From: Clostridiaceae bacterium
Lineage (GTDB): Bacteria > Bacillota > Clostridia > DSM-8532
Reading direction: 5' to 3'
Length of the DNA: 7,430 nt
NCBI GenBank assembly: GCA_012842645.1
Contig: DUSJ01000025.1
Coordinates: 1-7,430 of the forward strand
Shown: positions 1 through 6,295 of the stretch, in pieces
Layout: each line of letters opens with the position of its first letter
How positions within the stretch are numbered: position 1 is the first letter of the stretch
Notes under the pieces: model-generated
The model's database searches: none
Told to the model about the DNA's origin: nothing
Seen by the model: the letters and a program-made list of their open reading frames with translations, nothing else
Position numbers and translations under genes: made by a program

Positions 1-1
1 T

Positions 2-1126
2 AAAGTCTCTGTTATCGAGCTTTCCGACCATGTGATACAACCTCTTGATCCTGACATGGCAGCCGAGGTCCACAGGCATATGACCCGAAAAGGAGTAAAC
101 CTGTTTCTGAATCGCGCCGTTACGGCGATCCGGTTCGACGGCGGCTCTTACGATGTCCTCATGGACAATGGCAAGTCCCTGAAGACTGATATGGTCATCC
201 TTGCTGTTGGCGTTAGACCTGAAAGTTCGCTTGCCAGGGACGCCGGCCTGGAACTGGGCATAAGAGGCTGCATAGTTACCGACAACCGCATGAGGACGAG
301 CGATCCATTTATTTATGCCGTGGGCGACGCGGTCGAGACAGCCGATATCGTCTCGGGGAAAAAGGTTTATGTCCCCCTGGCCTCTCCTGCCAATCGCCAG
401 GCCCGTATTGCAGCCGACAATATTGCCGGCATTGCAAGCACCTATGACGGCACCCTTGGAACATCCATATTAAAGGTGTTTGACATGACCGTCGCAATGA
501 CAGGCAACAACGAAAGGGTCCTGAAGCAATCGGGCGTTGAGTATGAAAAATCGTTTACCTACAGCGCGTCTAATGCCGGTTATTATCCCGGTGCCGCCTT
601 CATGACAATCAAGCTGCTGTTCCGGAAAAACAACGGGAAGATACTTGGCGCCCAAATAACCGGGTCAAAGGGCGTCGATAAGCGAATAGATGTCTTAGCT
701 ACAGCCATAAAGGCCGGAATGACCGTTCACGATCTTGCCCGCCTTGAGCTTTCATATGCCCCGCCATACGGCTCGGCAAAAGATCCCGTTAACATAGCAG
801 GGTACGTGGCGTCCAATATCCTTGACGGTATAGTGAAAGTCTTCCACTGGCACGACATAGATTTCCTTGATCCGGATAAAGTAACCATTCTTGACGTCAG
901 GACGCAGGAGGAGTACAGGAGAGGCACCCTGAAAGGCGCTGTGAACATTCCCCTCGATGACCTTCGGAACCGCCTTTCCGAGCTGGATAAAAGCAAGCCT
1001 GTTTATGTCTTCTGCCAGGTAGGATTTCGCGGATATGTCGCCGCCCGTATCCTCAGCCAGAACGGATTCAGGGACGTATACAACCTGTCGGGAGGGTACA
1101 GGCTGTTCAGGATGATATCATCCTGA
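2..1126 (+). CDS. CoA-disulfide/persulfide reductase-type flavoprotein with C-terminal rhodanese domain, 5' truncated
   Basis: The gene is open to the left edge (in-frame codons read KVSVIELSDHV from base 2), so the GTG at 32 is internal and the real start, with the N-terminal FAD fold and the SFxxC-type redox cysteine expected of CoA-disulfide reductases, is outside. What is visible: the end of the NAD(P)H-binding fold, the FAD-contacting motif YAVGDA (bases 314-331), a dimerisation domain (about 464-826) ending in the family signature YAPPYGSAKDPVN, and a rhodanese domain (about 833-1117) with LDVRTQEEY and the active-site loop CQVGFR, whose Cys codon is at 1013-1015. Family knowledge: such fusions reduce CoA disulfide, CoA persulfide or polysulfide with NAD(P)H in the cytoplasm, handling sulfane sulfur or redox stress. 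The exact substrate cannot be read here. The catalytic rhodanese Cys is intact. No terminator is evident after the stop. I am confident in the family, less in the substrate. Confidence 0.9.
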   Translation, partial: KVSVIELSDHVIQPLDPDMAAEVHRHMTRKGVNLFLNRAVTAIRFDGGSYDVLMDNGKSLKTDMVILAVGVRPESSLARDAGLELGIRGCIVTDNRMRTSDPFIYAVGDAVETADIVSGKKVYVPLASPANRQARIAADNIAGIASTYDGTLGTSILKVFDMTVAMTGNNERVLKQSGVEYEKSFTYSASNAGYYPGAAFMTIKLLFRKNNGKILGAQITGSKGVDKRIDVLATAIKAGMTVHDLARLELSYAPPYGSAKDPVNIAGYVASNILDGIVKVFHWHDIDFLDPDKVTILDVRTQEEYRRGTLKGAVNIPLDDLRNRLSELDKSKPVYVFCQVGFRGYVAARILSQNGFRDVYNLSGGYRLFRMISS

Positions 1127-1164
1127 ACAATAGCTGTAAAGCGGCGTGCCTGCATTGATTTATC

Positions 1165-1193
1165 TTTACTCATTCACAAGCCTCTGGTAATAT
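1165..1193 (+). promoter_or_regulatory. Putative sigma-A promoter of the malic enzyme gene
   Basis: TTTACT (1165-1170) and TAATAT (1188-1193) are separated by 17 bases, and a TG one base before the -10 makes it an extended -10 (TGGTAATAT). It sits about 58 bases upstream of the malic enzyme ATG, in the 124-bp gap after the flavoprotein gene, and suggests that the malic enzyme can be transcribed on its own. A short inverted repeat (AGCTT at 1201-1205, AAGCT at 1214-1218) follows the -10 and could lie at the start of the leader; its role is unknown. Confidence 0.5.
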
Positions 1194-1250
1194 AGTATGG
1201 AGCTTTATTCATGAAGCTTTGTCATGCCATTTAACAGGAGGATCACGTCA

Positions 1251-2423
1251 ATGAACATAGGTGAAAAATCAGTTGCGGCCCATGCCGAATGGAAGGGCAA
1301 GATCGAGGTCATCAGCCGCGTGCCTGTCAGAAACAGGGATGAACTTTCCGTGGCTTACACTCCCGGAGTGGCCCAGCCATGTCTCGAGATACAGAAAGAT
1401 ATCAATAAATCCTATGAATATACGAGAAGACATAACCTGGTCGCCGTCGTCACCGACGGAACAGCGGTCCTCGGGCTCGGCGATATAGGGCCGGAAGCGG
1501 CCATGCCGGTCATGGAAGGAAAGTGCGTGCTGTTCAAGACCTTTGGTGACGTAGACGCGTTTCCTGTATGTATCCGTTCCAAAGACACCGATACCATAGT
1601 AAACACCGTCAAGCTTATAGCCGGAAGCTTCGGAGGAATCAACCTTGAAGACATATCGGCTCCCCGCTGTTTTGAAATCGAAAGGCGGCTCAAGGCCGAA
1701 TGCGATATACCCGTATTCCACGATGACCAGCATGGAACCGCAGTCGTTACGCTGGCTGCCATGATCAATGCTCTGAAACTTGTGAAGAAAGACATTACCA
1801 AAGTAAACGTGGTGGTCAACGGTTCGGGAGCTGCCGGTATAGCCGTGACAAGACTCCTGATGAGCATGGGACTTAAGAATGTTATCCTGTGCGACACAAA
1901 GGGAGCCATTTACAAGGGCAGGCCGGGACTTAACAGGGAAAAGGAACTGATGGCCGAGATATCAAATACTGAAATGAAAAAAGGCACACTGAAAGATGTG
2001 ATAGCCGGCGCCGACGTATTCATTGGACTTTCCGCCCCGGGCATGGTTGATGCCCAAATGGTCAGAAGCATGGCAAAAGATCCGGTTATCTTTGCCATGG
2101 CAAACCCGGTACCAGAGATCATGCCGGACGAGGCAAAAGAGGCAGGGGCCAGGATCGTGGGAACTGGCAGATCTGATTTCCCGAACCAGATCAATAATGT
2201 TCTTGCGTTTCCCGGGATTTTCAGAGGTGCCCTTGATGTCAGGGCAAGCGATATAAATGATGAAATGAAAATCGCGGCGGCAAAAGCAATCGCTTCGCTT
2301 GTCACCGACGATGAGCTTAGCCCGGATTATATAATACCTGCTCCTTTCGACACAAGGGTGGCTTCCTCTGTCGCCAGCGCGGTGGCAGAAGCGGCAAGGG
2401 CATCGGGTGTCGCCAGGGTCTGA
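1251..2423 (+). CDS. NAD(P)-dependent malic enzyme (oxaloacetate-decarboxylating malate dehydrogenase)
   Basis: Catalyses oxidative decarboxylation of malate to pyruvate and CO2 with NAD(P)+ and a divalent metal, in the cytoplasm, linking C4 acids to pyruvate and supplying reducing power. The start at 1251 is chosen because AGGAGG (1236-1241) lies nine bases before it; an in-frame ATG at 1224 lacks such a site and would add nine residues. The 390-residue product has the length of the short bacterial form. Malic domain: catalytic Tyr36 in YTPGVAQP, LGLGDIGPEA (74-83), Lys91 in EGKCVLFK, metal ligands in the ED pair (Glu133, Asp134) and in FHDDQHGT (Asp158/159). The NAD-binding domain has GSGAAG (191-196), AMANPVPEI (282-290) and the signature RSDFPNQINN (307-316). 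All key residues are present. There is no phosphotransacetylase-like extension. Whether NAD+ or NADP+ is preferred cannot be decided. It stands alone between its own promoter and a strong hairpin. Confidence 0.95.
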   Translation: MNIGEKSVAAHAEWKGKIEVISRVPVRNRDELSVAYTPGVAQPCLEIQKDINKSYEYTRRHNLVAVVTDGTAVLGLGDIGPEAAMPVMEGKCVLFKTFGDVDAFPVCIRSKDTDTIVNTVKLIAGSFGGINLEDISAPRCFEIERRLKAECDIPVFHDDQHGTAVVTLAAMINALKLVKKDITKVNVVVNGSGAAGIAVTRLLMSMGLKNVILCDTKGAIYKGRPGLNREKELMAEISNTEMKKGTLKDVIAGADVFIGLSAPGMVDAQMVRSMAKDPVIFAMANPVPEIMPDEAKEAGARIVGTGRSDFPNQINNVLAFPGIFRGALDVRASDINDEMKIAAAKAIASLVTDDELSPDYIIPAPFDTRVASSVASAVAEAARASGVARV

Positions 2424-2439
2424 GCATAAAGCAAATAAA

Positions 2440-2469
2440 AAACAGGGCTGCGATAATGCAGCCCTGTTT
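2440..2469. terminator. Bidirectional rho-independent terminator between malic enzyme and SPOCS gene
   Basis: A perfect 12-bp stem (AAACAGGGCTGC, 2440-2451, pairing with 2458-2469) encloses the loop GATAAT. It lies 16 bases after the malic enzyme stop and 18 bases after the stop of the converging - strand gene. On the - strand the stem is followed by a run of T (TTTTTTATTT counting the stem end), a good terminator tail. On the + strand only the TTT of the stem end serves as a tail, so it should work best for the - strand gene but can form in both transcripts. Confidence 0.88.
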
Positions 2470-2487
2470 CAGCCAATGGTTAGGCCA

Positions 2488-3159
2488 TCAGTAGTACTTT
2501 CCGCGATATCTCGCATAATAGTCCCCTCGGCAGTCGTAACGCTTATCCCATTTGTCGTCTTCTTTCTCGCAATCCTTGAAGTATTTTTTCTCATCTTTCT
2601 TCTCGTCTTTCTTTTCGTCCTTTTCTCCGCATTTGCACAGCTCTTTCTTTTCGTCCTCTTTCTCGTCTTCGGCAAGCACGTCCACATGTTCTGTGCGGAC
2701 AACTTTGAAGGTGACCTTTACGACATCTTTCTCCAGGAGACTGCAGTATACTTTCTGGCCCTGGCATATGGTTTCGTCATGCAGGAAATCTTTTTCGCCT
2801 TCAACATAGGCTTCGATGAGTTCGGCAATGTCACCTTCCTTCACTTTTTCGCATCCAATGGGCTTGATTTCAACAAACCCTCCGAACGGAATCTTGAAGG
2901 TGGCATGGTAGAGGGGACCGTTTACGATTCCGTCGCAGACGTCCTCGACAGTCTTGTATGTCACGTTATTCCATATGTAGGCGTTGAAAATAACCTTTCC
3001 CGGAATTACGTGAGCGTCGGTTACGAAAACCTTCTTGTCAATGTTCTCGATCTTGTAGATTGCAGGACTGGGAGGAGATATCTTAACGTCTTTCTCGACG
3101 AAGAACTGCTCCGATCCCTTCCCCACAATTACGGGGACCTGAAGAATCTTCTTTTTCAT
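2488..3159 (-). CDS. SPOCS/DUF3794-domain protein with charged repeat tail, likely spore-associated
   Basis: A 223-residue protein without signal peptide or membrane span. Residues about 1-155 resemble the SPOCS (DUF3794) module of Clostridia, known from the spore morphogenetic protein SipL and many short stand-alone proteins: note VTDAHVIPGKVIFNAYIWNN (46-65), the HATFKIPFGGFVEI stretch (85-98), and a repeat of the same fold near 128-155. This recognition is from memory of the family, not a search. Residues 164-192 are almost only Lys, Glu and Asp (three DEKK units at 181-192), followed by a Tyr/Arg/Asp-rich end (YYARYRGKYY) of the kind seen in coat proteins. Eight cysteines (75, 103, 132, 139, 175, 177, 197, 210) could cross-link. 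The start is supported by AAAGGAG at 3167-3173, seven bases away. It has no LysM domain, so it is not SipL itself. A role on the spore or cell surface is inference. Single-gene unit ending at the shared hairpin. Confidence 0.82.
   Translation of the reverse strand: MKKKILQVPVIVGKGSEQFFVEKDVKISPPSPAIYKIENIDKKVFVTDAHVIPGKVIFNAYIWNNVTYKTVEDVCDGIVNGPLYHATFKIPFGGFVEIKPIGCEKVKEGDIAELIEAYVEGEKDFLHDETICQGQKVYCSLLEKDVVKVTFKVVRTEHVDVLAEDEKEDEKKELCKCGEKDEKKDEKKDEKKYFKDCEKEDDKWDKRYDCRGDYYARYRGKYY
2584..2619 (-). repeat. Three tandem 12-bp units encoding DEKK
   Basis: Codons 181-192 of the SPOCS-domain gene are three consecutive 12-bp units, GACGAAAAGAAA, GACGAGAAGAAA and GATGAGAAAAAA in the coding direction, each translating to DEKK. 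The units differ only at synonymous third positions, so the peptide repeat is kept while the DNA has drifted. A related EDEKEDEKKE segment (2641-2670) lies just upstream in the gene and CKCGEK separates the two. Such tracts may change length by slippage. Confidence 0.85.
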
Positions 3160-3189
3160 CCTTTCACTCCTTTCTGCCTGATATTTGCC

Positions 3190-3205
3190 TGTTCAATGTC
3201 GAACA
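3190..3205. repeat. Short inverted repeat TGTTC-N6-GAACA upstream of the SPOCS gene
   Basis: TGTTC (3190-3194) and GAACA (3201-3205) are perfect complements around a 6-base centre, 31 bases upstream of the SPOCS start codon and so in its probable leader or promoter. It could be an operator half-site pair or chance. I could not find a convincing promoter for this gene, on either the vegetative or the mother-cell consensus. The rest of 3160-3436 (277 bp without a gene apart from the + strand promoter near its end) shows no RNA gene or ORF I can support. Confidence 0.3.
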
Positions 3206-3358
3206 AGCTCACTACATACTATTCATGCTCGTCCACACTTGCTACATGGCCTTGCAAACATATTGCCGCAAGCCACTTTAAAGGCAGCCGAACCAGCCCG
3301 CCGTCTGAAATCAAATGTTTCCGGATTCGCCTCTGAAATTACTCTGCCGGGAAGCGGA

Positions 3359-3389
3359 TTGAATAAATAATTAATATCAAAGGATAATA
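3359..3389 (+). promoter_or_regulatory. Putative promoter of the 51-aa gene, sigma-A or sigma-G-like
   Basis: Two overlapping readings fit. As a vegetative promoter: TTGAAT (3359-3364), 18 bases, GATAAT (3383-3388). As a forespore sigma G promoter: TGAATA (3360-3365), 17 bases, GATAATA (3383-3389), matching the TGAATA / CATAnTA pattern except for the first -10 base. It lies about 48 bases upstream of the ATG at 3437, in an AT-rich stretch that stands out from its surroundings. Which factor uses it cannot be decided from sequence. Confidence 0.45.
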
Positions 3390-3436
3390 ACAGATAAAAC
3401 TTGCTCATAGCAATGCAACAGCGAAAGGAGAATCAT

Positions 3437-3592
3437 ATGGCGAAGAAAGGCATGAAAAGACCGGAACCCGATAAAGACCGCAGCTATAACGAAGTCCCTC
3501 CGGTACCCGAGCTGCAGGGCAAGGCCAAGCATACCAAGGAAAAAGCAAATCCGATTGAATACAACGGAAAAAGAAACACTACATTCAAATAA
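3437..3592 (+). CDS. Small basic hypothetical protein, 51 residues
   Basis: The ATG at 3437 follows AAAGGAG (3424-3430) with six bases between, clearly better than an upstream in-frame TTG at 3401. The product starts MAKKGMKRPEPDKDRSYN, continues with the proline motif EVPPVPELQGKAKH, and ends in a lysine-rich polar tail. It has no cysteine, no membrane span and no signal peptide, and is probably disordered. I do not recognise a named family with certainty; small clostridial proteins with a similar MAKKGMKRP start and PVPE-QGKAKH core are familiar to me but of unknown function. High lysine content, small size and a possible sigma G-like promoter make a spore-core (small acid-soluble protein-like) role conceivable, which is inference only. 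It stands alone and converges on a strong hairpin that begins two bases after its stop. Confidence 0.8.
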   Translation: MAKKGMKRPEPDKDRSYNEVPPVPELQGKAKHTKEKANPIEYNGKRNTTFK

Positions 3593-3593
3593 A

Positions 3594-3620
3594 ACAGGAG
3601 GTGCTCACAGCACCTCCTGT
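3594..3620. terminator. Bidirectional terminator hairpin between the 51-aa and 32-aa genes
   Basis: A perfect 12-bp stem, ACAGGAGGTGCT (3594-3605) with 3609-3620, closes a 3-base loop. It starts two bases after the + strand stop and lies 18 bases beyond the stop of the - strand miniprotein gene. On the - strand it is followed by TTTATTT, making it a good rho-independent terminator for the miniprotein gene. On the + strand no T run follows. Confidence 0.85.
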
Positions 3621-3638
3621 CCCTGTATAACAGTCGTC

Positions 3639-3737
3639 TTAATACAACGCCATTGCAACTATACTCGCAATCATTGAAAAAATAAGCATAAAAGCAAGAA
3701 CCGATGCTACAATGCGCTTTATCTTACTACCGGACAT
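3639..3737 (-). CDS. 32-residue single-span membrane miniprotein
   Basis: A very short ORF reading MSGSKIKRIVASVLAFMLIF at its start and ending SMIASIVAMALY. It has a basic N-terminus (Lys5, Lys7, Arg8) and one hydrophobic span from about residue 9 to 31, so it should sit in the cytoplasmic membrane with the basic end inside. Support for a real gene: a GGAGG site (3745-3749) exactly seven bases before the ATG, a candidate promoter with 17-base spacing upstream (3772-3800), and a 12-bp hairpin with T tail just after the stop (3594-3620). I do not recognise the family firmly. Its build resembles Firmicute membrane miniproteins such as the stressosome-anchoring Prli42, and also small hydrophobic toxin peptides; neither assignment is made. 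It lies 93 bases downstream of the M13 peptidase gene on the same strand and could also be reached by read-through. Confidence 0.78.
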   Translation of the reverse strand: MSGSKIKRIVASVLAFMLIFSMIASIVAMALY

Positions 3738-3771
3738 ACCCGTTCCTCCGTCGCATATACCATGCATCAAT

Positions 3772-3800
3772 ATTTTATCCTTATTACTGCAGCAATTCAA
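3772..3800 (-). promoter_or_regulatory. Putative sigma-A promoter of the 32-aa miniprotein gene
   Basis: Read on the - strand, TTGAAT (3795-3800) and TAAAAT (3772-3777) are separated by exactly 17 bases. Both boxes match the vegetative consensus in most positions, and the -10 lies 34 bases before the start codon. It sits in the 93-base gap after the peptidase stop. Confidence 0.55.
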
Positions 3801-3815
3801 GGCTTCCATGAATTG
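3793..3815. repeat. Inverted repeat over the -35 region of the miniprotein promoter
   Basis: CAATTCA (3793-3799) and TGAATTG (3809-3815) are perfect 7-bp arms around a 9-base centre. It lies 15 bases after the peptidase stop on the - strand, so it could be a weak transcript-end hairpin, but no T run follows. It overlaps the -35 box at 3795-3800, so it could equally be an operator. The function is undecided. Confidence 0.4.
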
Positions 3816-3830
3816 TACAGCCTGTATGCA

Positions 3831-6248
3831 TTACCATATGCCGACCCGCTTTTCCGGTTCGAGGTACATCCAGTCCCCAGGCTTTATGTCATAGGTGTCA
3901 TAAAACTCCTGGAAGTTCATGAGCACAAAGTTGGTACGCAGCCTGTAAGGCGCATGGGTATCCTGCTGGGCGAGCAGCTGATACATCTGCGGAGTCGCAG
4001 TAAAACGCCAAATCTGGGCATTTTTTTCGAAAAACGCTTTATAGTTCGCGTTGGGTATACTCTTCATGATCTCAAGGACACATGCGACGCCTCCGATGTC
4101 AGCCACATTTTCGGATACGGTCAGATTTCCGTTCACTATCGCATTCGGAGCTATCTCGTATCCGTTATACAGGTTCACAATTTCCTGGCATTTCTGTCCG
4201 AAGACAGCATAATCCTCGTCGGTCCACCAGTTCTTCATATTGCCGTTCTCATCAAACATGGCTCCGTTCGGATCAAATGCATGAGTTATTTCGTGGGCTA
4301 TTATTGCGCCAATGCCGCCAAGGTTCTCTTCGCGGGACGCGTTTACATCATAGAACGGTGGCTGCAGGATACCTGCAGGAAATACGATCTCGTTGTTCAG
4401 AGGATTATAATACGCATTCACCGTCTGCGGCGGCATCAGCCACCCTGATTTATCCGTGGGTATGCCGAGAAGGCTTTTTAAATACCTCGCCTGGGCGGCA
4501 GTTATTGCAAATATGTTCCCAATCAGGGAGCCGCCTTCCTCATAGGTTTTTATATCTATATCCTTATATGGGTCTCCCCATGTGTCCGGATAACCGATTT
4601 TGAATTTTATGGACTTAAGTTTCCTGATTGCTGCCTGTTTAGTGCTTTCGCTCATCCAGTCAAGTCTCTCGATCCGCTTTTCAAATGTATTGACTATTTC
4701 CTGGGCTATTTCCCGTACATCTTCCTTCGCCTCAGGGGAGAAGTAATTCTCAACGAATACCCTGCCCAGGTAACTGCTCATTACCGAACTCAGCATGTTA
4801 AACGCAAAGTCTTCATCGCTCATGGCGCTGCTTAAGCCAAGGAATACGGTATTGAAGTTTATAATCGTGTCCTGCAGTTCCTTGGACAGGTATTGGGCGG
4901 TATCTATCAGGAAATGGACCTTCTCGTAGGCCTTTATTATTTCGACATTCTGGTCGCTGATCAAGGCGGCTGTTTCTGCCATAAGCCCGGGATCAATTAT
5001 TATTATCGTTTCAACTGATTCGTAACCAAGATCGTTCAGGTATTTATCAAGATCCACATTACTGAATAATGAAACAAGGTCGCTCCTCGAAACAGGGTTG
5101 TAAAGGTTCTCAACCTTGCTTTTTTCCTCGTTGCTGAGAGTGTGTGCGGCGATATTCCTCTCAAAGGCATAGATATCCTTTGCGCCCTGTACGGCCTGTT
5201 CAGGCGTATATCCCAAATAACTCAGCATCAGGGAAACGAAATTTTCATACATGGCCTGTATGTTCGGATTATCACTTAAAAGGTATGCCTGGTTGAGGAC
5301 AGTACCCATGCCTGTGCCGTAAAGGCTGTATTTACTGCTGTCTATCAGATCTTCCGACGGACCGAAAGTAAATATAGGATTATATCCGGTTTCGTTTTCG
5401 ATTTGCGCGGCTATGTCAAGCATCTCCTGGGCTGTAGCAGCGCTGTCTATCATATCCAGGTATTTTTTTATCGGTTCCATTCCCTGCTTGTTGCGGTTTT
5501 CCATGTCCAGTATCGTGGTATAGAAATCCGCCAATTTTTGCTCCGGGGTTCCTTCTTCATATGTACCGGCCTTGCTGTAGAGTTCATCTACGATCGACCT
5601 GAGTCTTTGGGTGTTAAGATAGTCCACTTCTTCAAAGGATCCCCATCCGGCATACCCGGCCGGCAGCCTGGCATTTATCAGCCAATCCCTGTTCACTGCA
5701 TAGTAGAAGTCATCCTGCTTTCTTATGTTTTTCAGACCGCGGACCCTGTCCAGTATTGCCTCTAAATGCTCCTGCTTCAGGTAATCGCCCGAACCGAACT
5801 TTCCGTCTCCATACCCGGCCATCAGCCCGGCCCTTACAAGCCTGCTAACGTCTCCTATGGCATACTGGGGCACATCGGCGAAAGCAATACTGTCCCTGAT
5901 TACAGGGAGTTCCCTTATGGTACGGCTCAGGAACAGGGCAAATTCCAGTCGCGTCACGTTTCTCCGGGGATCCAGCGTCGTTCCTGAACCGAAAAGGATC
6001 TTATTGGTTACTGCGATGCCAATTTCATCACGGTAATCTTCCGTAACTGCCGACGCATCCGCAAACCCGCTTAAATCGTTCTCCGTTTCATTAAGAGCGC
6101 CATATCCCACTGTGTTCAATATGCTGACCACTGCCTGTTCCCTGGTCACAAATCCATTGTTTTCGCTTTCAGCATGGACAGGCAAAGCTCCGAATACCAA
6201 CACGAAGCAAAGCAGTAAAACTGTAAGTTTTGACGCAAACCTCTTCAT
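3831..6248 (-). CDS. Exported M13-family (neprilysin/PepO-type) zinc metallopeptidase with N-terminal SLH repeats
   Basis: An 805-residue protein in three parts. A signal peptide (basic MKR, hydrophobic 8-22) has a likely cut after VHA at 26. SLH-like repeats at about 30-172 (TREQAVVSIL, FADASAV with LDPRRNVTRLEFALFLS, FADVPQYAIGDVSRLVRAG) should bind cell-wall polymer. The M13 peptidase runs from about 178 (DDFYYAVNRDWL) to the end. Catalytic features are complete: NAYYNP (611-616, substrate backbone contact), HEITH with zinc ligands His652 and His656 and base Glu653, and ENVAD (713-717) giving the third ligand Glu713 and Asp717. DTHAPYRLR aligns His765 and Arg771 with His711 and Arg717 of neprilysin. 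The C-terminus is VGIW, keeping the final Trp but lacking the Cys of the eukaryotic CRxW end. It should cleave peptides outside the cell while attached to the wall; targets are unknown. AAGGAG (6257-6262) lies eight bases before the ATG. Divergent from the PH gene. Confidence 0.93.
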   Translation of the reverse strand: MKRFASKLTVLLLCFVLVFGALPVHAESENNGFVTREQAVVSILNTVGYGALNETENDLSGFADASAVTEDYRDEIGIAVTNKILFGSGTTLDPRRNVTRLEFALFLSRTIRELPVIRDSIAFADVPQYAIGDVSRLVRAGLMAGYGDGKFGSGDYLKQEHLEAILDRVRGLKNIRKQDDFYYAVNRDWLINARLPAGYAGWGSFEEVDYLNTQRLRSIVDELYSKAGTYEEGTPEQKLADFYTTILDMENRNKQGMEPIKKYLDMIDSAATAQEMLDIAAQIENETGYNPIFTFGPSEDLIDSSKYSLYGTGMGTVLNQAYLLSDNPNIQAMYENFVSLMLSYLGYTPEQAVQGAKDIYAFERNIAAHTLSNEEKSKVENLYNPVSRSDLVSLFSNVDLDKYLNDLGYESVETIIIIDPGLMAETAALISDQNVEIIKAYEKVHFLIDTAQYLSKELQDTIINFNTVFLGLSSAMSDEDFAFNMLSSVMSSYLGRVFVENYFSPEAKEDVREIAQEIVNTFEKRIERLDWMSESTKQAAIRKLKSIKFKIGYPDTWGDPYKDIDIKTYEEGGSLIGNIFAITAAQARYLKSLLGIPTDKSGWLMPPQTVNAYYNPLNNEIVFPAGILQPPFYDVNASREENLGGIGAIIAHEITHAFDPNGAMFDENGNMKNWWTDEDYAVFGQKCQEIVNLYNGYEIAPNAIVNGNLTVSENVADIGGVACVLEIMKSIPNANYKAFFEKNAQIWRFTATPQMYQLLAQQDTHAPYRLRTNFVLMNFQEFYDTYDIKPGDWMYLEPEKRVGIW

Positions 6249-6295
6249 TTCAGACTCTCCTTCTGTATAAATTTTACAATATATACAACATGATG

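Noticed and set aside
1224..1250. Upstream in-frame ATG as malic enzyme start
   Set aside because: The strong AGGAGG at 1236-1241 lies after it and is correctly placed for the ATG at 1251.
1412..1909. Long - strand ORFs across the malic enzyme gene (also 1269-1733 and 1910-2305)
   Set aside because: They are shadows of a fully conserved malic enzyme reading frame and lack ribosome binding sites.
3190..3205. Possible LexA (SOS) box
   Set aside because: The Gram-positive LexA site reads CGAAC-N4-GTTCG; here the arms are in the opposite order (GTTC then GAAC) with a six-base centre, so it does not match.
2407..3336. A 309-codon + strand ORF rich in Phe and Leu, looking like a membrane protein
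   Set aside because: It is antisense to the SPOCS gene. The Phe/Leu stretch is simply the complement of Lys/Glu/Asp codons, there is no RBS at its start, and it runs through the terminator hairpin.
3223..3408. A 61-codon - strand ORF in the gap between the SPOCS and 51-aa genes
   Set aside because: No ribosome site precedes its ATG, the composition is unremarkable, and it overlaps the + strand promoter region of the 51-aa gene.
4362..4378. Inverted repeat CTGCAGG-ATA-CCTGCAG
   Set aside because: It lies inside the conserved PAGILQPP coding region of the M13 domain, where codon content explains it.
3762..4448. A 228-codon + strand ORF
   Set aside because: It is antisense to the catalytic half of the M13 peptidase, which has complete conserved motifs on the other strand; no RBS and no recognisable domain.
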